Assembly: GCA_039821555.1 (NCBI GenBank)
Contig: JBCBNX010000001.1
Location: 606,615-670,614 of the forward strand
Direction: 5' to 3'
Length of the DNA: 64,000 nt
From: Bacteroidota bacterium
Lineage (GTDB): Bacteria; Bacteroidota; Rhodothermia; Rhodothermales; Rubricoccaceae
Under the pieces are notes generated by a model, which saw nothing but the letters and a program-made list of their open reading frames with translations, did no database searches and was not told the origin of the DNA. Each line of letters opens with the position of its first letter. The stretch's first letter is position 1. Shown here piece by piece: positions 1 through 9,396 of the stretch. Both the position numbers and the translations under genes were made by a program.

Positions 1-1
1 C

Positions 2-1528
2 CGTGCGCTCTCGGGCTACGACACCATATTCGGCACAGAGTACGCCCGGAAGCTGCCGAAGGACCCCGTCCGCGTCTTCGCGCTGCTCGACAACTACTTC
101 CGCATCCGCCTCGCCGAGGGCAAGCGGATGGCCGTCGTGGTCGACTTCGCCGAGACCATCGTGCCGATGGCGGAGGCGAGCACCTACTCCGCCGAGGACC
201 GCGCGTCGCTCGTGACGCTGCGCCGCTGGAGCCACGACCCGCAGTTCCTGCGCCACGATTTCACGCTTGTCCTGCTCACGGAAAACCTCACGGATCTCAA
301 CCGGCAACTGATCCAGAGCCCCTACACCGCCGAGATCGCCATCGAGTTGCCCGAGAAGGCGCAACGCGAGGCATACGTGGAGTGGTACCTCGGCGACGGT
401 CGCAAAGAGAAAGCGCGGACGTTCAAGAAGCTCTCCGATGTCACCCCGGCTGTCCTCGCGCAAAACACGGCGGGCCTCGGCTACGTGCAGCTCCGCACCA
501 TCCTCGCCGACACGCTTGAAAACAACCGCAAGCTCACGTTCGAGCGGCTCTCGGAGCAGAAGAAGGACCTGATTGAGGCCGAGGCGTACGGGCTGCTGGA
601 GTTCGTCGAGACGAACTACACGCTCGATTTCGTGGCGGGCCACGACGAGGCGAAATCGCACCTGCGAGACGCCGCCTCGGCGCTCAAACAAGGCCGCCAC
701 GACGTATTGCCGATGGGCTACCTCATCAACGGCCCCGTCGGCACCGGGAAGACGTTCATGACGACGTGCTTCGCGGGCGAGATCGGCATCCCGATGGTGA
801 AGCTGAAGAACTTCCGCAGCCAGTGGCAGGGCGTCACGGAGGGCAACCTGGAGAAGATCCTCGGCCTGCTCCGCGCGATGAACCCCGTCGCCGTAATGAT
901 CGACGAGGCTGACGCCGCGCTCGGCGACCGCTCCTCCTCGGGCGACTCGGGCGTCTCGAACCGCGTCTTCAGCCAGATCGCGCAGGCGATGAGCGACACG
1001 CGCTATCGTGGCAAGATCATATGGTTCCTCCTCACCGCCCGCCCGGACCTGATGCCGGTCGACCTCAAGCGCCAGGGCCGCGCCGAGGAGCACCTCGCGC
1101 TGTTCTACCCGTCCACCCGCGAGTCACGCGAGGAACTGCTGCGCGTGATGATGAAGAAGACCGACACGGCCATCGACATCGAGCAGGCCCCCGAAGCGCT
1201 CCTTGACGGCGTGCGGACCTACTCCGGTGCCGACATGGAGGCACTGCTCACGCGTTCCAAGTTTCGCACGGTAGCCCACACCACAAACGGCAAGGGCGGC
1301 AAGACGAAGAAGACCCGCAGCGGCAACATGAAGGTGCCGCCCGACATCCTCGCCGAGGTCGTGGAGGACTTCATCCCGCCGACGTACCCGCTCGAAGTGG
1401 AGCTCCAGTCGCTCGCCGCCGTGCTTGAGTGCACCTCGCGTGACATGCTGCCGGAACAGTATCGCGAGATGGACCGCGAGCAAGTCGTCCGGCGGGTGAA
1501 GGAATTGAAGCGGCTGATCGGAGAGTAA
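2..1528 (+). CDS. AAA family ATPase, 5' end cut by window edge
   Basis: The frame is open from base 2, so the true start lies upstream; about 508 codons are visible. A Walker A motif (GPVGTGKT) is encoded near 731-757 and a Walker B (MIDEADAAL) near 890-920, followed by an arginine-rich segment typical of the AAA+ core. The visible N-terminal ~200 residues form a separate helical region with a second RecA-like look (VVVDFAETIVPM, LVLLTENL), so the full protein may carry two ATPase-like domains. AAA proteins of this kind remodel or unfold protein partners; no partner is encoded here. The next gene starts about 100 bp downstream. The family call is firm; the specific job is unknown. Confidence 0.85.
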   Translation, partial: RALSGYDTIFGTEYARKLPKDPVRVFALLDNYFRIRLAEGKRMAVVVDFAETIVPMAEASTYSAEDRASLVTLRRWSHDPQFLRHDFTLVLLTENLTDLNRQLIQSPYTAEIAIELPEKAQREAYVEWYLGDGRKEKARTFKKLSDVTPAVLAQNTAGLGYVQLRTILADTLENNRKLTFERLSEQKKDLIEAEAYGLLEFVETNYTLDFVAGHDEAKSHLRDAASALKQGRHDVLPMGYLINGPVGTGKTFMTTCFAGEIGIPMVKLKNFRSQWQGVTEGNLEKILGLLRAMNPVAVMIDEADAALGDRSSSGDSGVSNRVFSQIAQAMSDTRYRGKIIWFLLTARPDLMPVDLKRQGRAEEHLALFYPSTRESREELLRVMMKKTDTAIDIEQAPEALLDGVRTYSGADMEALLTRSKFRTVAHTTNGKGGKTKKTRSGNMKVPPDILAEVVEDFIPPTYPLEVELQSLAAVLECTSRDMLPEQYREMDREQVVRRVKELKRLIGE

Positions 1529-1630
1529 GCGACTGAGCACAGGGGCAACTTCCAGGCAGCACGTCCCGTAGGGCGCAATTATGCTTGGCCCTTTCGTCGT
1601 GGGCCGCGAGCCGGTGCCCCACCCCTGCTG

Positions 1631-4093
1631 ATGCTTCATAGCTACTTCCGCCTCGCCTACCGCACGCTCCTCAAAAACAAAGTCGCCTCCGCGATCAACC
1701 TTGTTGGGTTGTCCATCGCCATCGGGACCGCGATCACGGTGTTTCTGTTCATCCATCAGTGGATGACGGTGAACCATGTCCACGAGAACAGCCACCGGAC
1801 GGTGCTCGTCCACAACACGGTGGAACGCGACGGCGAGGAGCAAGTCTGGGGCGACTCCCCGATGCCGCTTGGGCCGGCGTTGGAGGCCAACCTCCCGCAG
1901 GTCGAGCGTGCCCTACGCATCGAGCAGCGGGGTGCCACGTTCCGCTACACCACTGAGTCCGGCGTCGAGAGAGAGCACCGCGAGTGGGTGATGTTCGCCG
2001 AAGCAAGCTTTTTCGAGGTGTTCGACTACCCCGTGCTCGACGGCGAGGCCGAGTTCCTACACGATCCGGGTGCGATCGCCCTCTCGCCGCGGATGGTCGA
2101 GAAGTACTTCGGCGAGGACATCGAGCCGCTGGGCCAGAGCTTCACCGTCGAATTCGACGGGCAGGAGCCGATGGCCTTCACCGTGCGCGCTGTCGTTGAC
2201 CCGCTCGACGAGGAGACGAGCTTCGGCTTCCGGGCACTCTTTCCGTACGAGACGCTGCGCCTCCTCGGCGACACCCACGGCGACGGGATGGACGACTGGG
2301 CTTCGTACACCGATGCGACGTTCCTCCTCCTGCGCGACGAGGACGACCTCTCGGACGTCGCCGCCGCCATGGGGCCGTACATCACGCTCCAGAATGCCGC
2401 GAGCCACGACTGGCCCGTCGCTTCGCTGCCGCTTACCCCGCTGGAGGCCATGGCATCCCGGACGCAGGAGATTCGAGGCGACCTTGGTGGTGGCCCGCCT
2501 CGGGAAGCTGTGATCGTGATGAGCTTCATCGGCACCGCGCTGCTACTACTGGCGTGCTTCAACTACGTCAACGTGACGCTCGCCACGGCGGCGCAGCGCC
2601 TCAAAGAGATCGGCGTCCGCAAGACGCTCGGCGGGCAGCGCTGGCAGCTCATCGCGCAGTTCCTGGCGGAGAACGTGTTGCTGTGCCTGCTCGCGCTCGG
2701 CCTGGGCGTGTTCATGGCGCACTTCGTCACCACACCCGGCTTCAACGACATCTCGAACCTCGGGATCGAGGCCGACTATTTCGGCAGCATCGCGCTTTGG
2801 GTCTTCCTCGGGACGTTGCTTTTGGTGACGGCGTTGATCGCGGGGGCCTACCCAGCGTTCTATATCTCCAGCCTCCGTCCAGCCTCGATATTGAGGGGAA
2901 CGCAATCCGTATCGCGCCACCGATGGGTACAGAATGGGCTCCTCACGATGCAGTTCACGCTAGCATTCTTCACGATGATCGCGGGCGTCGTGTTCGTGCA
3001 GAATGCGAAGTACCAGGAGCAACTCGACTGGGGCTACGACGAGGAGCAGACGCTCGTGGTACCGCTCGACAACGCGAGTCAGTTTTCCGCTATCGAGGCG
3101 GAGGTGGTCCAGCACCCAGACGTGGTACTGTACGCCGGGACACGACACTCGGTTGGTCGGTCGCAGGGCTTCGCCGTCCTCGACATCGAGGGCACGCAGA
3201 TGGAGGCCGCGCGCTTAGAAGTCGGCCCCGACTACCCCGCCACGCTCGACCTGCGCCTGCGCGACGGTCGGCTCTTTGACGCCGAGCAAGACGCAGCTGT
3301 GACGGACATGACCGACCTGGATGCTTCTGACCCGGATGCCCAGAACAACGGGGGAACGGCAGCGGCGATCGTCAACGCGACGTTCGTGGCGCAGCGCGGG
3401 TGGGACAGCCCGCTCGGGAAGACGTTCGACGTGCGGCGCGACAGCGTCATCACGGGCTCCTATACCGTCGCAGGTGTGGTGGAAGACTTTCACTACGACG
3501 ATTTCTTCGACCCGATCAACCCGATGTTCGTGACCGTCGTGGACGAGGCTGACTACCGCGCCGTCGCGCTGCGCGTCCGCGAAGGCCGCGCCACGGCCAC
3601 GTTCGCCGACCTGGAAGCCACCTGGAAACGGCTCTACCCCGATGTCGAGTTTGAGGGCTACTTCCAGGACGCCGTCTTCGACGAAGCCCACGCCGAGAAC
3701 GCAGGCATCAACCGCATCTTCGTCTTCACCGCCGCGATGGCGCTCCTGCTCGCCTCGATGGGGCTCTTCGGCATCGCGGCGCAGAACGTGGCGCGGCGCA
3801 TGCGCGAGATCGGCATCCGCAAAGTGCTCGGCGCCACCGTCGCGAGCGTGACCACGCACGTCAACCGCAGCTTCCTCGTGATGCTGCTCGTCGCGTTCGT
3901 CCTCGCCGCACCGTTCGCCTACCTGCTTCTCAACGCCCTCCTCGACTCGATCTTCGAGTACCGGATGCCGCTCAACCCGGTGCCGTTCGCACTCGCGTTC
4001 GGCGTTGTGGCAGTCGCGGCTGCTGCTACGCTCGCCACGCAAGTCCGCCGCATCGTGACCGCCAACCCGGCGGACGTGCTCAGGGCGGAGTGA
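1631..4093 (+). CDS. ABC transporter permease, MacB/FtsX type
   Basis: This 820-residue inner-membrane protein has the duplicated layout of Bacteroidota FtsX-like permeases. An N-terminal transmembrane helix (about residues 20-43) is followed by a MacB-like periplasmic domain, a block of helices (about 290-450), a second periplasmic domain, and three C-terminal helices (about 690-805). The signature following helix entry (KEIGVRKTLGG and REIGIRKVLGA) occurs twice, once per half, which supports an internal duplication. Such permeases couple with a separate ATPase to move lipoproteins, peptides or drugs; no ATPase gene is adjacent, so the partner is elsewhere. It converges on the aminotransferase gene, whose stop lies 2 bp away. 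Confidence 0.92.
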   Translation: MLHSYFRLAYRTLLKNKVASAINLVGLSIAIGTAITVFLFIHQWMTVNHVHENSHRTVLVHNTVERDGEEQVWGDSPMPLGPALEANLPQVERALRIEQRGATFRYTTESGVEREHREWVMFAEASFFEVFDYPVLDGEAEFLHDPGAIALSPRMVEKYFGEDIEPLGQSFTVEFDGQEPMAFTVRAVVDPLDEETSFGFRALFPYETLRLLGDTHGDGMDDWASYTDATFLLLRDEDDLSDVAAAMGPYITLQNAASHDWPVASLPLTPLEAMASRTQEIRGDLGGGPPREAVIVMSFIGTALLLLACFNYVNVTLATAAQRLKEIGVRKTLGGQRWQLIAQFLAENVLLCLLALGLGVFMAHFVTTPGFNDISNLGIEADYFGSIALWVFLGTLLLVTALIAGAYPAFYISSLRPASILRGTQSVSRHRWVQNGLLTMQFTLAFFTMIAGVVFVQNAKYQEQLDWGYDEEQTLVVPLDNASQFSAIEAEVVQHPDVVLYAGTRHSVGRSQGFAVLDIEGTQMEAARLEVGPDYPATLDLRLRDGRLFDAEQDAAVTDMTDLDASDPDAQNNGGTAAAIVNATFVAQRGWDSPLGKTFDVRRDSVITGSYTVAGVVEDFHYDDFFDPINPMFVTVVDEADYRAVALRVREGRATATFADLEATWKRLYPDVEFEGYFQDAVFDEAHAENAGINRIFVFTAAMALLLASMGLFGIAAQNVARRMREIGIRKVLGATVASVTTHVNRSFLVMLLVAFVLAAPFAYLLLNALLDSIFEYRMPLNPVPFALAFGVVAVAAAATLATQVRRIVTANPADVLRAE

Positions 4094-4095
4094 AC

Positions 4096-5274
4096 CTAGG
4101 CAATCAGTTCTGCGGCACCAGCTGTGGCCTCCAGAGTGCGCTCGCCGAAGAAGCTGAGCACGGCGTCGGCGACGCGCTCCGCGTCGGCCATTGAGAGCCA
4201 CGGGTGCATCGGCAGCGCAAGGACTTCGCGGCAGGCGCGTTCCGTCTCGGCAAGGCTTCCGGTCACCCGGGCGTCGGCGAAGGCGGGCATCTCGTGGAGC
4301 GAGACCGGATAGTAGACCATCGACGGGATGCCCTGCGCCTTGAGGGCGTCGCGGAGACGGTCGCGGGCATCGGCGGGGACGCGGACGACGTACTGGTGGA
4401 AGACGTGCGTGCTGTACGACGCACGCGCCGGGCGCGTCACGAAGGCGCTCGGGGCGAAGGCGGCGTCGTAGCACGCGGCGGCGAGCTGGCGGGCGCGTGT
4501 CCACGCTGGGAGGTGGCGCAGGTGGACGCCCAGGATCGCGCCCTGGATGCCGTCGAGGCGGCTGTTGACGCCGATGGTCGTGTGGTAATACTTCCTCGCC
4601 GCACCGTGGTTAGCAGTCTGGCGCATCCGCTCGTGGAGCGCGTCACTGTGGCTAAGGAGTGCGCCGCCGTCACCGTAGGCCCCGAGGTTCTTCGACGGAT
4701 AGAACGACACTGTGCCGATGTCGCCGACCGTCCCGGCCCAGCGCCGCGTGCCGTCCGGCCCGATGTGCTGCGTCCCAACGGCTTGCGCGGTGTCCTCAAT
4801 GAGGGCAAGGCCGTGTTGCCCGGCGATGCGCTCGAACGCGGCGAGGTCGGCGCACTGCCCGAAGAGGTGCACGGGCACGATGGCCTTCGTGCGGGGCGTG
4901 ATCGCGGCCTCGACCTGCGCGGGGTCGAGGTTGAATGTCGACGGGTCGATGTCCGCGAACACGGGCATCGCGCCGAGGAGCGCGGCAGCCTCGGCGGTAG
5001 CGCAAAACGTGAACGCGGGCATGATCACCTCGTCGCCCGGGCCGAGGCCGAGGGCCTGGTAGGCGATCTGAAGCGCGTCGGTCCCGTTCGCCACGCCGAG
5101 CGTGTGCGGCGTCCCACGGTCATCGGCGAGGTAAGCCCCGAGTCTCTCCTGGAATTCGCGCACGAACGGCCCGCGCACGAACGCGCCGCTGTCGAGCACC
5201 GCGCCGATGGCGGCGTCGAGTTCGTTGCGGATCTCCGCGACCTGACGGCGGAGGTCGACCATCTGGAGGGGCAT
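4096..5274 (-). CDS. DegT/DnrJ/EryC1/StrS family PLP-dependent aminotransferase
   Basis: The 392-residue protein is a type I-fold aminotransferase of the sugar-aminotransferase family, which makes amino sugars for surface polysaccharides. The PLP-binding lysine sits in SFYPSKNLGAYGDGG (about K195). The cofactor-contacting GTDAL (about 64-68) and EDTAQAVG (about 160-167) motifs are present. The ATG at 5274 is chosen because the family starts with MVDLRRQ-like residues; the open frame extends 28 codons further upstream with no conserved sequence. No other sugar-nucleotide gene is next to it, so the substrate cannot be told. Confidence 0.93.
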   Translation of the reverse strand: MPLQMVDLRRQVAEIRNELDAAIGAVLDSGAFVRGPFVREFQERLGAYLADDRGTPHTLGVANGTDALQIAYQALGLGPGDEVIMPAFTFCATAEAAALLGAMPVFADIDPSTFNLDPAQVEAAITPRTKAIVPVHLFGQCADLAAFERIAGQHGLALIEDTAQAVGTQHIGPDGTRRWAGTVGDIGTVSFYPSKNLGAYGDGGALLSHSDALHERMRQTANHGAARKYYHTTIGVNSRLDGIQGAILGVHLRHLPAWTRARQLAAACYDAAFAPSAFVTRPARASYSTHVFHQYVVRVPADARDRLRDALKAQGIPSMVYYPVSLHEMPAFADARVTGSLAETERACREVLALPMHPWLSMADAERVADAVLSFFGERTLEATAGAAELIA

Positions 5275-5375
5275 GGAAGTGCTTCGGTGAATCAGTGGGT
5301 CGTGGTTTGGCATCGCGGGGCGAAGCATCGGTTCTGTGGCCGAAGGTAGCCTTTGCACCGCGGGAGCGCGGTGGA

Positions 5376-5963
5376 TCAGCGGAGAAGGAGCCGCCCCGCT
5401 TCGAGCAGACGCGAAAAGGAGCCAGCCACGACAAACGTGGGCAGTGGCACTGGATCGCTGGGTAGGTCAGGCAGCGGGCGCAGGGTGTAGCGATACCAGC
5501 GCGTATCGCGCCAAACGCCGTGTTTGTAGCCGACATTTTCGTAGGTGCCGACCTTCGCGAAGCCGACCGCTTGGTGCAGGGCTTCGCTGGCGTCGTTGGG
5601 AAGCGTCACACCGGCCCATGCCGCCACGAAGCCCTGCGCGGCGAGCATCGGTAGAAGTGTGTGATAGAGAATGCGACCGAGCCCGCGCCGTCGGCACCGT
5701 GCGTGGACGTAGATGGAAACCTCCACGCTCCAGCGGTAGGCTGCGCGGCCCCGGTGCCGCGAGGCATAGGCATACCCCGCGACGCCCTCGTCGTCCTCTA
5801 CAACAAGCCAGGGAAACTGTGCGAGCGTCGCGCGGATGCGCTCGGCAATCTCGTCGACGGTGGGCGGCTCCTCCTGAAACGAGATCGCCGTGTCGCGGAC
5901 GATGGGCGCATAGATTGCCTGCACGCCTGGCGCATCGGCAACGGTCGCCAACCGGAGGGTCAT
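5376..5963 (-). CDS. GNAT family N-acetyltransferase, phosphinothricin/methionine sulfoximine acetyltransferase-like
   Basis: 195 residues starting MTLRLATVADAPGVQAIY, the usual beginning of PAT/MnaT-like enzymes, which N-acetylate small amino-acid analogues with acetyl-CoA. The acetyl-CoA pyrophosphate loop is visible as RRRGLGRIL, and the family motifs VEVSIYVH and NDASEALHQAVGF follow. The ATG at 5963 lies 5 bp after the stop of the HAD gene, so the two are probably co-transcribed. Substrate is not predictable beyond an amino-acid-like amine. Confidence 0.88.
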   Translation of the reverse strand: MTLRLATVADAPGVQAIYAPIVRDTAISFQEEPPTVDEIAERIRATLAQFPWLVVEDDEGVAGYAYASRHRGRAAYRWSVEVSIYVHARCRRRGLGRILYHTLLPMLAAQGFVAAWAGVTLPNDASEALHQAVGFAKVGTYENVGYKHGVWRDTRWYRYTLRPLPDLPSDPVPLPTFVVAGSFSRLLEAGRLLLR

Positions 5964-5968
5964 CGCCG

Positions 5969-6688
5969 TCACGGAACGTCGAGCGCCGCGGCAACGGCGT
6001 CCCAGTCCGGCGCGACGGCATGCGGGGCCGGGCCGTTGGCGGCGTCGTCCACGTGCACCCCCGTATACTGGATCGCCGTCCACCCAGCTTTGATTGCCCC
6101 AGCTACATCGGTTCTCCGAAGATCGCCGACGTGCGAGGCCTGCGAAGGCGCAGCTTCAGTCTCATCGAGGATCGTGGCGAAGGCGCGCGGGTCGGGCTTC
6201 GCGCAGCCGGTCTCGTCGGAAAAGGCGAACATACCGAAGGCTTCTAGCAGCCCGTGGCGATCCAGAAGGCGCCGGATCACGCGGCCAGGCGAAAACATCG
6301 TGTCGGAGATGATGCCCAGACGGACGCGCCCGGCCATATCCTGCACGAAGTCAACGAGTCCCGGCGTAAGGTCGGGCGGGCCGATGAGTAGGCCCTCCTC
6401 GTAGACACGGACCGTCTCTGCGTGCTCGGCATCGGAGACGGGCAGCGCGAGTTCATCCCAAAGGAAGCGCAAGAGATCGTCCGCGCCCAGCGTACGATGC
6501 TCCGCTTTCCACACCGCATCGAAGCGGGCGTGGGCCGAGCGCCGAGCGTCCGCGACCAGATCCTCAGTGGCGTCGCGGCGGTAGCGCTGCACGAGCGCGA
6601 GCAGGTGGTCGGTGCGTGCTCGCCGCCGCGCCTCGCCGCCCGTCTTTGCTACGACCATCGTGTTCCAAAAATCGAGTGTGACTACCAT
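5969..6688 (-). CDS. HAD family hydrolase with a DxW motif I
   Basis: 239 residues with a HAD (haloacid dehalogenase) Rossmann fold. Motif I is LDFWNT, so the nucleophilic Asp is present but the second Asp of the canonical DxDxT is a Trp. Motif II is IISDTMFSP, and motif III/IV is CAKPDPRAF followed by HVGDLRRTDVAGA. The C1-cap region is helical. It is probably a phosphatase or phosphatase-like hydrolase of a small molecule. First gene of a two-gene unit with the GNAT enzyme downstream; the shared unit could mean a joint role in modifying the same metabolite, but that is inference. Confidence 0.88.
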   Translation of the reverse strand: MVVTLDFWNTMVVAKTGGEARRRARTDHLLALVQRYRRDATEDLVADARRSAHARFDAVWKAEHRTLGADDLLRFLWDELALPVSDAEHAETVRVYEEGLLIGPPDLTPGLVDFVQDMAGRVRLGIISDTMFSPGRVIRRLLDRHGLLEAFGMFAFSDETGCAKPDPRAFATILDETEAAPSQASHVGDLRRTDVAGAIKAGWTAIQYTGVHVDDAANGPAPHAVAPDWDAVAAALDVP

Positions 6689-7015
6689 GGGCGATGAATT
6701 ACGACGGGGGTGGTGATCAGAGAAGGACGCTATCTGACGATATGCCGAGATTACCTTGTCCCTTAATGATTTCGGATGGCCTTCGTTACTGTAGGTAGTG
6801 AAGACCGCAGCGATAAGCAGCTGTCCGAACGCGTGCTAGGACGCTCGGCTAGCGCTCGTTGCTGACAAGCGCATCCACGTTCAACATGCAACCATTGTTC
6901 AGTGATGATCGAAGTCGCCATCCGGAGCAAAGAAGGTAGACGGGCCGGATAGCGGAAAAAAACGAGGCCCGACCATGAAGGTCGAGCCTCGAAGATAGAG
7001 CGTCGTGGTGTTGGA
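6689..7015. other. Intergenic region between HAD gene and RNA-binding protein gene
   Basis: This 327-bp gap lies upstream of the HAD gene and downstream of the RNA-binding protein gene, both on the minus strand. It holds the RNA-binding gene's terminator at its distal end and presumably the HAD promoter. No gene-like reading frame or RNA gene was recognised. Confidence 0.5.
6956..6991 (-). terminator. Rho-independent terminator of the RRM gene
   Basis: On the minus strand a 12-bp stem (CGAGGCTCGACC / GGTCGGGCCTCG, one mismatch) closes a 5-base loop and runs directly into seven T residues. It sits about 25 bp past the RRM gene stop and fits an intrinsic terminator very well. Confidence 0.9.
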
Positions 7016-7405
7016 CTAGTTGTCCCAGTCGCGACGGCGTCCACCGCCGTAGCCACCACCTCCGCCACGGTTGCCGCCGCCGTAGCCGCCGCCGCCGCGA
7101 TTGCCGCCGCCGTAGCCACCGCCGCCGCCTCGGTTGCCACCACCGCCACCGCCGCCGCCACCCTGACGGGGACGAGCTTCATTGACGGTGAGCGTGCGGC
7201 CACCCATGTCGGTACCATGCATCGCCTCGATGGCAGCAGTACCCTGTTCTTTGGTTTCCATTTCAACGAAGCCGAAGCCGCGCGAGCGGCCCGTTTCGCG
7301 GTCCTTGATGACGACCGCAGAAGTGACGGTGCCGTGTGCTTCGAACGCCTCGCGTAGCGAGTCGTCCGTGCTGGAGAAGGGCAAGTTGCCCACGTAGAGG
7401 TTCAT
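7016..7405 (-). CDS. Glycine-rich RRM RNA-binding protein
   Basis: 129 residues: one RNA recognition motif (about 1-80) followed by a low-complexity Gly/Arg/Tyr tail ending RRRDWDN. RNP2 is LYVGNL and RNP1 is RGFGFVEM, both intact. This matches the bacterial/cyanobacterial cold-inducible RNA-binding protein type, which acts as an RNA chaperone and is often induced by cold or stress. The start is the ATG at 7405 ([10 protein letters not shown]); an upstream extension of 11 codons is not conserved in type. A clear terminator follows, so it is probably monocistronic. Confidence 0.95.
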   Translation of the reverse strand: MNLYVGNLPFSSTDDSLREAFEAHGTVTSAVVIKDRETGRSRGFGFVEMETKEQGTAAIEAMHGTDMGGRTLTVNEARPRQGGGGGGGGGNRGGGGGYGGGNRGGGGYGGGNRGGGGGYGGGRRRDWDN

Positions 7406-7600
7406 ACCAGTAGAGTAAACGGGCACCCTGGCCGCCAAGAGAAACTGAACTACCCCGAGGGGCTATGCGGTGCGCTTGGAAGCGCGCTGCGGGAGCGGCT
7501 GGTTGTGCCAGAGACTATGCTTGTTCCAAACCTTGATCGAATAGTTCCGTTTCGTTTCGTTTTCGCATGCCAGAAGACACTGACACAGCGAATGCCCAGG

Positions 7601-8704
7601 TCAAGAAACGGCAGCAAGCCCGAGAGCAAGAGCATGGAGTTGCAGGCGTACAGCCGTGCGCAGGTCGACAGGCTTTAATCCAAACCGTGCACGTGCCCCG
7701 TCGAGTTCTTCTTCAGTGAGCACGTCCCGCTGGGCGGCCGCCGTCAGGCTGGGCAGCACTTCTCGGAAGGCCTGGAAGTTTAGCGGGACACCCGGCGGGT
7801 TCCCCGGGTCGCAACGCACGAGCCACAATGGAAGCTCGGTCACTAGGCAGAGCGGCGCAGCCTTACGCACGGCATCATACCCAGCGATCCGGGCGAGCTC
7901 CATAGACGACAGAAAGAACTTTGATGCAGTCTCACCCTCGCCCTCACGCAGGAAATAGGCCTGCATCGCCGTGCCCTCTGGCGTCGACCAGAAGCCTGGA
8001 CCGAGATAACGAAAACCCTTGTCTCCCGAACGGTCTTGGTCATGCGGCTCTAGGCCGGCAAGGGTCTTCGCCGCTTCCAGATGGCTACGCTGAAGGACTG
8101 CAAGACGGTCGGGGAACGCCTCGGCCCAGTGCCGTTCGATCAGGAGGAGGGCCCCCTCCGAGAAGGCCATACCGTGCAGGCTCGCGTGGAGGGCGATAGG
8201 CGCGTAGCCGAAAAGGAAACGACTGACGGCACGGTTCTCCGCGCGCATGACTGGGTAGCCAAACTCGATATCGCGACCAGGTTGTTCGCGAAGCCGATGC
8301 CGCAGAAAGGCTCGGAGGTCGGGCCACGCCTGGACCCAAGGTTGGTTGGCCGTCTCTGCATCGGGGTTGACGTGTGGGACAATCTTGAACGTGAACTGCT
8401 CGAACAGCTCGGCGAAGCCGCCATCTGATGCTCCCCAATCACGCGCCGCCAGCGATTCGATGACAAACGTGCGTAGCGTCTCTGGCCCGACGGGCTCGTC
8501 GGCATGAGCCCCGGCCACAAGCGTGACTGTGCGTGGCCCGTGGCCCATGGTCACTCCGGCAATTGGGCGCCCCTTCTCGCTCGTGCCGATCACCTCGAAC
8601 GTGGCAAGGTCCGGGTTCGAGGTGCAGGCGTGTTCGAGCGTGGCGAATACGTCCTCGCTGGTGCGGAAGCACACGTCGCTGAGATCGAGGTCGGCAAGGC
8701 GCAT
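7601..8704 (-). CDS. M14 family zinc carboxypeptidase-like protein
   Basis: 367 residues with no signal peptide, so cytosolic. The first metal-binding motif HxxE is present as GAHADEPVG (H67, E70), and a second histidine lies in LHASLHG (H173/H177). The motif HVNPDAE, the usual substrate-binding Asn segment, is also visible. M14 enzymes remove C-terminal residues or hydrolyse amide bonds of small molecules such as N-acyl amino acids. It follows the YbjN-like gene by 5 bp on the same strand, so the pair is likely an operon. Substrate unknown. Confidence 0.85.
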   Translation of the reverse strand: MRLADLDLSDVCFRTSEDVFATLEHACTSNPDLATFEVIGTSEKGRPIAGVTMGHGPRTVTLVAGAHADEPVGPETLRTFVIESLAARDWGASDGGFAELFEQFTFKIVPHVNPDAETANQPWVQAWPDLRAFLRHRLREQPGRDIEFGYPVMRAENRAVSRFLFGYAPIALHASLHGMAFSEGALLLIERHWAEAFPDRLAVLQRSHLEAAKTLAGLEPHDQDRSGDKGFRYLGPGFWSTPEGTAMQAYFLREGEGETASKFFLSSMELARIAGYDAVRKAAPLCLVTELPLWLVRCDPGNPPGVPLNFQAFREVLPSLTAAAQRDVLTEEELDGARARFGLKPVDLRTAVRLQLHALALGLAAVS

Positions 8705-8709
8705 AGGAT

Positions 8710-9282
8710 CTAGGCTTCGGCGTCCGGACCTCCCTGTCGCCCGTTGGCTCGCCGCAGCGCTTCGGCGAGCAACTCGGGGGGATAGCCGCTCAGCAATTGG
8801 CTCAACATCTCAACGGTGCGCTCCTCGTCCTGCTCGAACCGGACGATGCCTTCGTCTCGCGCCCTGACCAGCACCGGATGATAGTCTTCGAGCAACCGGG
8901 TCAAGCCCGTGACGCAGCGAATGAGCTGGCCTTCGGTGAGCCGCGCATCCTCCAACGGAAACTCGATCACGGGGCGCACTTCGCCGTCAGAAGCGTCGTA
9001 CTCAAACTGGATCAGCTTGGTGCGCCACTGAATCATCGCGCACGCTTGCAGGAACGGCCCAGCGTCTTCCACCGGAACGATGTACGCTTTGGGAGCCGCG
9101 ACGAAGAAATACCGTCCCTCCTCGGCAATCTGGATGAGGAGCCGCAGCAGATCCTCGCCGCCCGGGTTGCGGTACCGCTCCAGCCCGTTGTAGCCCGTCA
9201 TGATTGACGTGTCGCTGTGGCGAGTGTACTTCATTCCGCGTGCATCGAGGAAGCTAGCGATGTCGTCGAGGGAAGTGGCCAT
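8710..9282 (-). CDS. YbjN-domain / type III secretion chaperone-fold protein
   Basis: 190 residues, soluble, acidic, with the alternating alpha/beta pattern of YbjN-like proteins (IASFLDARGMKY..., then YFFVAAPKAYIVP). The family is described as sensory-transduction regulators or chaperone-like folds and has no known catalytic residues; a direct role here cannot be inferred. It is the first gene of a two-gene unit with the M14 peptidase 5 bp downstream, so it could assist or control that enzyme. Confidence 0.7.
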   Translation of the reverse strand: MATSLDDIASFLDARGMKYTRHSDTSIMTGYNGLERYRNPGGEDLLRLLIQIAEEGRYFFVAAPKAYIVPVEDAGPFLQACAMIQWRTKLIQFEYDASDGEVRPVIEFPLEDARLTEGQLIRCVTGLTRLLEDYHPVLVRARDEGIVRFEQDEERTVEMLSQLLSGYPPELLAEALRRANGRQGGPDAEA

Positions 9283-9396
9283 GAATCGGCGTTGGTCAGT
9301 GGTCGAAAAAGTAGAGGTTGATATCCGTTAGGTGGCGAATCCGCGCCACGTGCAACCTATCGACGGCTCACCTGAGACTTACGAAGCGCTTGGGGC

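Noticed and set aside
7040..7170. Glycine codon repeats suggested as a CRISPR or minisatellite array
   Set aside because: They are the GGN-rich tail of the RRM protein, coding and in frame.
7450..7635. 61-residue minus-strand frame between RRM and M14 genes
   Set aside because: It has no family pattern, overlaps the M14 stop region and shows composition of non-coding sequence.
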